The notes beneath the pieces were generated by a model that searched no databases, had not been told where the DNA came from, and worked only from the letters and a program-made list of their open reading frames with translations. Source: an uncultured bacterium (GTDB lineage Bacteria; Chloroflexota; Anaerolineae; JACIWP01). Taken from it: a DNA stretch of 8,538 nt. This document shows, piece by piece, positions 1 through 3,872 of the stretch (position 1 is the stretch's first letter; each line of letters begins with the position of its first letter). A program made the translations under genes and the position numbers. The DNA lies in contig CAIQJD010000452.1 of the NCBI GenBank assembly GCA_903872005.1, positions 1 through 8,538 of the forward strand, read 5' to 3'.

Positions 1-141
1 GGCGCGTTGCGGGCGTCGTTTGATGCTTGGCAGAAGGCACACGGCGGGGGCAGAGACAGCTTATCTAGCCGCGAGTGGGCGGAGCGCCTCACCGCGTTGG
101 GTTGCCGCGATGATCGGCTACGCATCGGGGGCAAGAGCGCA
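1..141. repeat. Terminal direct repeat, copy 1 (circular assembly overlap)
   Basis: Bases 1-141 are identical to 8398-8538, a constant offset of 8,397. The repeat lies inside the primase-helicase coding sequence and keeps its reading frame. A 141-bp exact end overlap matches the largest default k-mer of the MEGAHIT assembler, so it is most simply the signature of a closed circle rather than a biological repeat. Confidence 0.95.
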
Positions 142-201
142 CGCGGATGGCGCGGGATCGGCCTACTGAGCGAGGATGACGACAATGAACCGGGCTTCTG
201 A
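1..201 (+). CDS. 3' end of the primase-helicase gene
   Basis: This in-frame continuation of the gene starting at 5980 holds the last 66 codons and the TGA stop at 199-201. Bases 1-141 duplicate the window's right end and only 142-201 add new sequence. It encodes most of the C-terminal winged-helix-like domain (FDAWQKAHGG, SREWAERLTALG), a part that follows the SF3 ATPase in P4/D5-type primases and is thought to contact DNA. An ORF seeming to begin with TTG at 7 is an artefact of the cut circle, not a separate gene. Confidence 0.93.
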   Translation, partial: GALRASFDAWQKAHGGGRDSLSSREWAERLTALGCRDDRLRIGGKSARGWRGIGLLSEDDDNEPGF

Positions 202-222
202 GAGCGCCGCGAACACACGCCG

Positions 223-338
223 CGCGCCGGCCGCGCCGGCCGCGCCGGCCATTCGCGGGAAATCGGAAAACACAAAAAAAGCCTTTTCTACTATAGCGTT
301 TTCTGGGAATGGCCGGCGCGGCCGGCGCGGCCGGCGCG
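223..338. repeat. 32-bp perfect inverted repeat of 9-bp GC-rich units with AT-rich loop; origin candidate
   Basis: Bases 223-254 are the exact reverse complement of 307-338. Each arm carries three tandem 9-bp units, GCGCCGGCC on the left and GGCCGGCGC on the right, next to a shared ATTC/GAAT end. The 52-base loop (255-306) is AT-rich with an A7 run and TTTTCTACTATAG. It lies just after the replication gene's stop. Iteron-like repeats beside an AT-rich segment fit a replication origin bound by the primase-helicase. Other readings are a transcription terminator, or a cruciform that only insulates the replication gene. The structure is certain; the role is inferred. Confidence 0.6.
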
Positions 339-422
339 GCTGTGTATGCCAGTCGCCGGGGCATCGCTGGCCTACCAGAACTACTCTTCTCATAGGCTAT
401 TCGGGGACATAAGAGGCAGACG

Positions 423-476
423 ATGGGCAAGCCCATAAACGGGGCGACGGTTGGAAAATTGACACATAGGAGCTGA
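423..476 (+). CDS. Possible 17-aa leader peptide
   Basis: An ATG at 423 follows AAGAGG with good spacing and opens a 17-codon frame (MGKPINGATVGKLTHRS) that ends with TGA at 474-476, over the Shine-Dalgarno site of the next gene at 481. The arrangement would allow translational coupling. There is no similarity I recognise, and at this length chance is a fair explanation. Confidence 0.25.
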   Translation: MGKPINGATVGKLTHRS

Positions 477-480
477 TGAC

Positions 481-699
481 ATGATCGTAATAGCGAAGAT
501 TGACGGGGACGGAGAGCCGGCTGGGCTTGTCCAGCTCGACGCGAAGCAATTCAAGACGGGTAGCCGGGGCTTCTGGGGAAGCGGCAAGGTGGTGATCGGC
601 GGCAAGCGGTACCAGGTGCAAGTTATGGCGGTTGAGATCGGAAGCAAGCCGGCCGGTAAAATCGGCGGGGAATCGGCGGATGAAAAGCCGGCGAGATGA
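481..699 (+). CDS. Small hypothetical protein, 72 aa
   Basis: The function is not recognised. The ATG at 481 has AGGAG at 468-472 with 8-nt spacing, the best start signal in this part of the window. The protein is soluble, Gly-rich and beta-rich in character. Its centre (FKTGSRGFWGSGKVVIGGKR, then YQVQVMAVEIGSKP) looks like a compact conserved domain, similar in feel to small uncharacterised proteins of environmental bacteria and archaea; this is an impression, not a family assignment. The last 15 residues are a polar tail. The stop overlaps an ATG at 696, but that frame encodes an unconvincing Arg/Trp-rich product, so I do not call a coupled gene there. It is probably the first gene of the 481-1722 run. 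Confidence 0.75.
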   Translation: MIVIAKIDGDGEPAGLVQLDAKQFKTGSRGFWGSGKVVIGGKRYQVQVMAVEIGSKPAGKIGGESADEKPAR

Positions 700-751
700 C
701 GGCATCTGCAAAACAGATGGTAACAGATGGCGAAGGTTGGAATAGTGGCAC

Positions 752-1021
752 ATGGCGACGGGACATCAGAGGGGCGCGGCAAACGAGCGGGCGATGGCGC
801 GGGCGGCGGCGGCTGTGGAAGTGCTGCCGATGCTGGAAGCGGAAGCCAAGAGGCGGCAAGCGGCGGGACATTACAACGCTCCGCAGTATGCAGGCGCTCC
901 AGTTCGTCAAATATTTGACGAACTGGATGACGCCGGTAAGTCGCGCGACAAGGCCGCCGACATGCTGAATGTCAACCCGCGCTATGTCCAGGACGCGAAG
1001 CGGATACCTTGCCCGTGCTGA
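752..1021 (+). CDS. Helix-turn-helix protein, 89 aa (possibly truncated)
   Basis: A DNA-binding motif is likely at residues 63-84: KSRDKAADMLNVNPRYVQ followed by DAKRI, the recognition pattern common in phage and plasmid HTH proteins that follow ParB-like or antirestriction regions. An alpha-helical, charged stretch (LEAEAKRRQAAG, 29-39) precedes it. The ATG at 752 is the first in-frame start after a stop at 743-745; no strong Shine-Dalgarno site is visible. Relatives usually continue well beyond DAKRI, whereas here the frame ends after only PCPC, suggesting truncation or a frameshift. Codons 50-59 lie within a 30-bp perfect palindrome (898-927). The stop overlaps the ATG at 1021. Function in regulation or partition is inferred only. 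Confidence 0.6.
   Translation: MATGHQRGAANERAMARAAAAVEVLPMLEAEAKRRQAAGHYNAPQYAGAPVRQIFDELDDAGKSRDKAADMLNVNPRYVQDAKRIPCPC
898..927. repeat. 30-bp perfect palindrome inside a coding region
   Basis: The left arm TCCAGTTCGTCAAAT (898-912) is followed directly by its exact reverse complement (913-927) with no loop. The arms end in TCAAAT/ATTTGA, close to the cores of the palindromes at 2996-3142. It codes for part of VRQIFDELD in the HTH protein at 752-1021. It could be an operator through which that protein, or another encoded here, binds its own gene. Confidence 0.85.
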
Positions 1022-1131
1022 TGTTGCATCAGTTGGGCCGCCGGCATGACGGGGACTTGGTAGTCGTGCGGTTGCGGGACTTTGAGGCGTGGTTTGGTTG
1101 GGCAAACGGCGAACCGGGGCCTGAAATGTAG
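1021..1131 (+). CDS. Small ORF, 36 aa, overlapping the preceding stop
   Basis: The stop of the HTH gene and this ATG share a base (TGATG), a usual sign of coupling. The product reads MLHQLGRRHDGD then LVVVRLRDFEAWFGW, which has protein-like composition. The same frame is open upstream to codon 937, and TTG at 1009 gives a slightly longer form. A frameshift near 1005 could instead join it to the HTH protein. No family is recognised. Confidence 0.4.
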   Translation: MLHQLGRRHDGDLVVVRLRDFEAWFGWANGEPGPEM

Positions 1132-1201
1132 GCTTTTGGGGGTATTTTCGCCGCTGCGAACCGTTAAAACCGGCGCGGAAACGGAGTGGGGAGAGAGTAG
1201 C

Positions 1202-1522
1202 ATGGGGGATAGGCTGGCATCGGGGCGCTTTGCTCCTGGCAACGCGGGAGGGCCTGGGCGGCCGCGCCGGCCGGAAGATGTGGACTACGTCGCGCGGCTA
1301 CGCGCGGCTGTGGACGGGGAAGCCTGGGCTGCGATTGTGCGGAAGGCAATCGAGCAAGCGGCGGCCGGCCTTGCGGCGCGCTGTAAGGGCGTCATGCGAT
1401 TCATGTCCATTCCCCATCAGGAGCCGGAACTGTGCAAGCCGGAAGAATTGCGCGAGGTTGCGCTGGAGGAGTGCATCCCTTTGCCCCTGGGGGCGTCAAA
1501 CCGCTTACCCGCGCCGATGTGA
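1202..1522 (+). CDS. Hypothetical protein with PGN..GPGRP N-terminus, 106 aa
   Basis: The ATG at 1202 has GGGGAG at 1188-1193 with 8-nt spacing. The N-terminus (SGRFAPGNAGGPGRPRRPED, residues 7-26) is the flexible start typical of a family of small phage and plasmid proteins (DUF5681-like) sometimes seen near terminase or HTH genes. Residues 27-57 form an amphipathic helical part (ARLRAAVDGEAWAAIVRKAI). After residue 58 the expected pattern of that family is lost, and the rest (CKGVMRFMSIP, then CKPEELREVALEE) does not resemble it, so either the C-terminus is unrelated or there is a frameshift near 1375. The stop overlaps a GTG at 1519 in the next gene's frame. Role unknown. Confidence 0.6.
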   Translation: MGDRLASGRFAPGNAGGPGRPRRPEDVDYVARLRAAVDGEAWAAIVRKAIEQAAAGLAARCKGVMRFMSIPHQEPELCKPEELREVALEECIPLPLGASNRLPAPM

Positions 1523-1527
1523 AATGC

Positions 1528-1722
1528 ATGGTCAAGTGCGGGGAATGCGACGGAATCTTGAAAGGCATCCCCCTACTTGGCCGGCAAAGGGAGATCATCG
1601 TCCTGATGCGCGCCAGAGTCCCACAAGGGGAGATTGCCAAGCGCCTGAAGCTGTCCGTGCGGACGGTGCGGAGCGACTTGGCGGCGGCGCTGGACGTGAT
1701 CGGGGAACATGTGGCGAAGTAG
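1528..1722 (+). CDS. LuxR-type helix-turn-helix protein, 64 aa
   Basis: A small putative DNA-binding protein. Residues 15-58 match the GerE/LuxR four-helix HTH pattern: LLGRQREIIVLMRARVPQ, then GEIAKRLKLSVRTVRSDLA, where relatives have an L(T/S)xRExEVL start and an IAxxLxxSxxTVxxH recognition helix. It has no receiver or ligand domain, so it is a stand-alone HTH. Two or three Cys near the start (KCGEC) could bind metal, but this is unproven. The start is uncertain: ATG at 1528 is chosen, GTG at 1519 would overlap the preceding stop, and the frame stays open back to GTG at 1432. No convincing Shine-Dalgarno site is visible for any of them. Confidence 0.65.
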   Translation: MVKCGECDGILKGIPLLGRQREIIVLMRARVPQGEIAKRLKLSVRTVRSDLAAALDVIGEHVAK

Positions 1723-1742
1723 GCGCTAGGAAGCCCTACACG

Positions 1743-1796
1743 GGGCGTTTCCGGCGTTGGGGTAGTTTCCTACCGGGGACGCCGGAAACGACGCCC
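1743..1796 (+). other. Long hairpin after the LuxR-type gene
   Basis: GGGCG (1743-1747) and TTTCCGGCGT (1748-1757) pair with ACGCCGGAAA (1779-1788) and CGCCC (1792-1796), with a 3-nt bulge. An inner GGTAG/CTACC stem (1761-1765/1770-1774) closes a TTTC loop. It starts 21 bases after the stop at 1722. There is no T run after it, so it is not a typical intrinsic terminator; it may stabilise the 3' end of the mRNA or bind protein. Confidence 0.7.
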
Positions 1797-1826
1797 TACG
1801 GGCATTCTAGGGGCTTGTGGGGCCTC

Positions 1827-1855
1827 TTGACGGGGCCGGCATGTCGTGGTATACT
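1827..1855 (+). promoter_or_regulatory. Sigma70-type promoter (TTGACG-17-TATACT)
   Basis: The -35 element TTGACG (1827-1832) and -10 element TATACT (1850-1855) are exactly 17 bp apart, each one mismatch from consensus. Transcription would start near 1862 and run through two hairpins toward the membrane-protein genes at 2028 and 2362. Confidence 0.75.
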
Positions 1856-1861
1856 CTGCTC

Positions 1862-2014
1862 AACAACATAAGCGCCCCTGGGAAGCGCGGGAAACGCTTC
1901 ACCAGGGGCTGACCCGCAAGAGGTCTGCGCCCTCAAGCGAGCTAGTCGGCATTGTACACGCCGGCCGGCATCCTTGCAAACGGCGCTCCCCTCTTGGGGA
2001 GCGTTTCTCGTTTC
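1862..2014 (+). ncRNA. Candidate small RNA or attenuator leader, about 150 nt
   Basis: The segment runs from the start expected for the 1827-1855 promoter to a terminator-like stem. Near its 5' end is a strong hairpin: GCCCCTGG and GAAGCG (1874-1887) pair with CGCTTC (1895-1900) and CCAGGGGC (1902-1909), with one bulged A and a CGGGAAA loop. The middle (1910-1980) has no open frame I would call. Its end is the 1984-2003 stem. A free small RNA, or a leader that attenuates the membrane genes downstream, would both fit. No known RNA family is recognised. Confidence 0.5.
1984..2013 (+). terminator. Terminator-like stem upstream of the 2028 gene
   Basis: CGCTCCCC (1984-1991) pairs perfectly with GGGGAGCG (1996-2003) around a TCTT loop, followed by TTTCTCGTTT. 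The T run is interrupted, so termination may be partial. It lies 14 bases before the start codon at 2028, after the promoter, a position suited to attenuation. Confidence 0.55.
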
Positions 2015-2027
2015 AAGGGGGTGTGCA

Positions 2028-2378
2028 ATGGCTGCATTTGATGGGTTGGTTCTGGGTCTGGCGTTGGGGGTTCTGGGGGTCGCCGTGCCGGGGGTGATGT
2101 TGGTCGCCTACATGGTCATTGTAGCAGATCGGCGGCAAGAAGAGCGCCGGCCGGCTGCGCCAGTGGCATACGTTGATGCGCGGCAATACCATGACCATCG
2201 GCGAACGGTGGTGGTCGCCGCGCCGGCATACCAGGGCTACATCGCCGGCGCGCCCGGGCCTATGGTCGCGGCCGGCCTATTGACTGCGAACGGCGAAGAG
2301 GGCGAAGAGGTCTACGCGCCGATGCTACGCCGGCGACTTCCGGCCGGGGAGGTGGTAGAGCATGAAACGCTACGCTGA
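2028..2378 (+). CDS. Small single-pass membrane protein, 116 aa
   Basis: No family is recognised. The ATG at 2028 follows AAGGGGGTG with about 5-nt spacing; a TTG at 1974 would place the start within the terminator stem and is rejected. Residues 6-33 (GLVLGLALGVLGVAVPGVML, then VAYMVIVA) form one long membrane segment, followed at once by DRRQEERR, so by the positive-inside rule the rest of the protein is cytoplasmic. The cytoplasmic part is Ala/Pro/Tyr-rich and low in complexity (VAAPAYQGYIAGAPGP), ending in a charged tail with GEEGEEV. It overlaps the next gene by 17 bp, so the two are probably translated together and may act as a membrane pair. Confidence 0.7.
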   Translation: MAAFDGLVLGLALGVLGVAVPGVMLVAYMVIVADRRQEERRPAAPVAYVDARQYHDHRRTVVVAAPAYQGYIAGAPGPMVAAGLLTANGEEGEEVYAPMLRRRLPAGEVVEHETLR

Positions 2379-2958
2379 GGACGCGCCGGCCGGCGCCTTT
2401 GAGGAGTACAGCGGGCCTAGCCGTGCGCCTAGCCTGGGGGCTGACGTGGTCGCTCCGATTCTGCAAAGCGTTTTCCTGGCGGGGGTCGCCGGGGGCGTGC
2501 TGGCCGGCGTTGGTGCGCTATTCGGCGCGCCGTTGTGGCCTACGTGGCCCTTGTGCGCCGGCGTTTTGACGATTGGCGTGTACTACTGGCGTCAAGGGGT
2601 CGCCGATGACACTCTGAGGGAGACGCAACGCACAGACAGCCGGCCGGTCACAGTCCAGCGGGTCGCCGTGGAGCCGGCGGGTCACATCCTGATCGGTGCC
2701 CGGGGCGGCCGGCAAGCCCTGGCGCGGGACAACGCGGCGCGAGGGCGTCAAGAGTTTCTCCAATTCGTGAGAGGCTGCGAACGTGACACGTCCATGCGCT
2801 TCTGGCAGTCACGCATCGGGCGGGACAAGTATACCCGGTGGCGCGATGAACTCTTGTCCAGCGGTTGGGCGGAACGCGAGGGTGACGCGCCTAACGCGCC
2901 GTGGCGATTGACGGCGACGGCCGAAGAGATTGCGGCGGCGATTGATGCGGGGGAGTAG
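2362..2958 (+). CDS. Two-pass membrane protein with C-terminal winged-helix-like domain, 198 aa
   Basis: The ATG at 2362 has GGGGAGG at 2346-2352. Residues 30-54 and 58-77 are two hydrophobic segments separated by a short Pro-containing turn, so both ends should lie on the same, probably cytoplasmic, side. Residues 78-130 are polar. Residues 131-188 look like a compact winged-helix-like domain (EFLQFVRGCERDTSMRFWQ, then KYTRWRDELLSSGWAE, then APWRLTATAEEI): helices ending in a Trp-containing strand. A membrane anchor joined to a nucleic-acid-binding-like domain suggests tethering the plasmid or a regulator at the membrane, but this is inference. It is followed by the palindrome array. I recognise no named family. 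Confidence 0.75.
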   Translation: MKRYAEDAPAGAFEEYSGPSRAPSLGADVVAPILQSVFLAGVAGGVLAGVGALFGAPLWPTWPLCAGVLTIGVYYWRQGVADDTLRETQRTDSRPVTVQRVAVEPAGHILIGARGGRQALARDNAARGRQEFLQFVRGCERDTSMRFWQSRIGRDKYTRWRDELLSSGWAEREGDAPNAPWRLTATAEEIAAAIDAGE

Positions 2959-2995
2959 GGTTGCGCCCATGCGGGCGGTGCGGTGGAGATGATTG

Positions 2996-3018
2996 CAGGT
3001 GTTCAAATTGAACACCTG
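2996..3018. repeat. Palindrome 1 of the array (23 bp)
   Basis: Arms CAGGTGTTCAA and TTGAACACCTG are exact reverse complements around a single central A (3007). Confidence 0.9.
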
Positions 3019-3055
3019 AGCACAGTCGTTGCCCCCATGCGGGCGCGGGCGGCAT

Positions 3056-3078
3056 TTGATTTGCAAATTGCAAATCAA
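3056..3078. repeat. Palindrome 2 of the array (23 bp)
   Basis: Arms TTGATTTGCAA and TTGCAAATCAA are exact reverse complements around a central A (3067). The outer arm sequence differs entirely from palindrome 1 while the CAAATTG core is kept. Confidence 0.9.
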
Positions 3079-3115
3079 GTTCCAGTTGTTGAACCCGTGC
3101 GTGCGCGTGCGCGTG

Positions 3116-3142
3116 TGCAATGTGTCAATTTGACACATTGCA
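3116..3142. repeat. Palindrome 3 of the array (27 bp)
   Basis: Arms TGCAATGTGTCAA and TTGACACATTGCA are exact reverse complements around a central T (3129). The core is CAATTTG, the complement of the core in the other two. Confidence 0.9.
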
Positions 3143-3180
3143 ATCATGTCGTCGGACCCCCCGTGCGTGCGCGTGCGTGC

Positions 3181-3207
3181 GTGCGCGACGTAGGCCGATT
3201 CGCGCAC
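3181..3207. other. GTGCGCG/CGCGCAC inverted repeat at the end of the array
   Basis: GTGCGCG (3181-3187) pairs with CGCGCAC (3201-3207) around a 13-base loop. The flanking GTGC and CACACGC runs could extend the stem with G-T pairs. It may end transcripts from 2362-2958, but no T run follows. Confidence 0.45.
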
Positions 3208-3293
3208 CACACGCGCACACGCCGGCGGGGCGGGGGAGTGCGCGAAACGTAGGCAAAGGCAGGCTTTTGGTACAGACGAAAGGAGCAAGAACA

Positions 3294-3566
3294 ATGGCAA
3301 CGTATGCGAAAAGGTTTGAGCTAGGGCAAATTGTGGTAACGCCTGGGGTTATGGATTTGGGCATAGACGTGGGGCCGTATCTGAGGCGGCACGCCGGCGG
3401 CGACTGGGGCGCGCTGGACGCCGAGGACGCGGCGCAAAACGAGCGCGCGCTAGTGCGTGGTGAGCGCGTGATTTCTGTCTACACGACGCCGGCGGCTGTG
3501 ACGTTCTGGGTTATCACTGAGGCAGATCGGAGCGTTACGACGCTGATGCTGCCTGAGGAGTACTAG
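3294..3566 (+). CDS. Conserved plasmid-family protein of unknown function, 90 aa
   Basis: I recognise the pattern LGQIVVTPG at the start, a central HAGGDWG and AEDAAQNERAL, then FWVITEADRSVTTLMLPEEY at the end. It belongs to a widespread family of about 80-100 aa found on plasmids and integrative elements, often listed as plasmid-related protein and sometimes mislabelled as a type I restriction subunit. Its biochemical role is not known, and no restriction domain is visible here. The ATG at 3294 has AAAGGAG at 3279-3285 with 8-nt spacing; the frame is open further upstream, but only through the repeat array. It is likely cotranscribed with the gene 3 bp downstream. Confidence 0.88.
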   Translation: MATYAKRFELGQIVVTPGVMDLGIDVGPYLRRHAGGDWGALDAEDAAQNERALVRGERVISVYTTPAAVTFWVITEADRSVTTLMLPEEY

Positions 3567-3569
3567 ACA

Positions 3570-3788
3570 ATGGCAACGGATGACATTGCAGACCTGGCGC
3601 GCCGGCTGTGCGCGATGACAAAAGAGCAACAGTTGTGGGTCGGCTACTTCATCGGCATCTTAGAGGCGCAAGACGCGGGCGTTGCGTTGGATGCGCGCCA
3701 AGCCGAACACTGGCGACGCGCCCACGCGGACATGCGGGCGTATGTCGCTTGGCTACGCGAGGGAGAGCCGGCTGGCGCGCGGGCGTGA
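3570..3788 (+). CDS. Small hypothetical protein, 72 aa
   Basis: The ATG at 3570 lies 3 bases after the preceding stop and has GAGGAG at 3555-3560, inside the end of the upstream gene, so the two form an operon. The product is all-helical in appearance, acidic at the start (MATDDIADLARRL) and rich in Ala and Arg, with a hydrophobic centre (LWVGYFIGILEAQ, 22-34) too short and polar at its edges to be a sure membrane segment. It ends 10 bases before the -35 element of the recombinase promoter. No family is recognised. Confidence 0.7.
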   Translation: MATDDIADLARRLCAMTKEQQLWVGYFIGILEAQDAGVALDARQAEHWRRAHADMRAYVAWLREGEPAGARA

Positions 3789-3798
3789 AATTGGGGGC

Positions 3799-3827
3799 TT
3801 GACAAGCGCAGAGAAAGGGCGTATAAT
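3799..3827 (+). promoter_or_regulatory. Perfect-consensus sigma70 promoter (TTGACA-17-TATAAT)
   Basis: Both hexamers, TTGACA (3799-3804) and TATAAT (3822-3827), are exact consensus with the optimal 17-bp spacer. The start of transcription would be near 3834, about 40 bases before the recombinase ATG. So strong a promoter on a recombinase gene implies repression by something else. Confidence 0.85.
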
Positions 3828-3855
3828 GCTTATTAGAATGACACTTCTAGTAATG
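3828..3855. other. Dif-like inverted site; candidate recombinase core or operator
   Basis: The left arm GCTTATTAGAA (3828-3838) and right arm TTCTAGTAATG (3845-3855) surround a 6-base spacer TGACAC. The inner 5 bp are fully complementary, and 8 of 11 arm positions match. The 11-6-11 layout is that of Xer/tyrosine recombinase core sites. It starts right after the -10 box, so recombinase bound here would shut off its own gene. A related half-site lies at 4871-4888. Confidence 0.45.
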
Positions 3856-3872
3856 CATTAAGGAGTGGAACC

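Larger units (their letters stand above)
2964..3190. repeat. Array of GC-rich blocks alternating with perfect palindromes, period about 60-68 bp
   Basis: Four GC-rich blocks beginning CCC(A/G)TGCG(G/T)GCG, at about 2966, 3034, 3094 and 3160, alternate with three perfect palindromes centred at 3007, 3067 and 3129. The links between palindrome and next block are also alike (CAGTCGTTGCCCCC, CAGTTGTTGAACCC, CATGTCGTCGGACCCC). No credible gene covers 2959-3293. It could be an iteron-type origin, a partition (centromere-like) site or a multi-operator region. The structure is plain; the function is inferred. Confidence 0.8.

Noticed and set aside
1..141. Long terminal repeat of a mobile element
   Set aside because: It lies inside one gene and in frame, at the very ends of the contig, and is of a k-mer length, so a circular assembly overlap explains it.
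423..436. GGGCAAGCCC palindrome shared with the start of the MerR-like gene (5461-5473) as a common operator
   Set aside because: A 12-base match between two places is expected by chance in GC-rich DNA of this size, and no third copy was seen.
696..968. ORF overlapping the 481-699 stop by ATGA
   Set aside because: The start position looks coupled, but the product is Arg/Trp/Cys-rich and nonsensical, while another frame there encodes a clear HTH motif.
1230..1871. 213-aa open frame on the plus strand
   Set aside because: Its Arg/Pro/Cys-rich content is typical of an out-of-frame reading of GC-rich DNA, and it overlaps two more credible genes plus the 1743-1796 hairpin and 1827-1855 promoter.
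1862..2014. tRNA, tmRNA or hammerhead ribozyme
   Set aside because: No cloverleaf with a T-arm pattern, no tag reading frame, and no CUGAUGA core next to GAAA.
2964..3190. CRISPR array reading of the repeats
   Set aside because: Only three or four units, GC-rich blocks of variable length, and the would-be spacers are themselves perfect palindromes; no cas genes are present.
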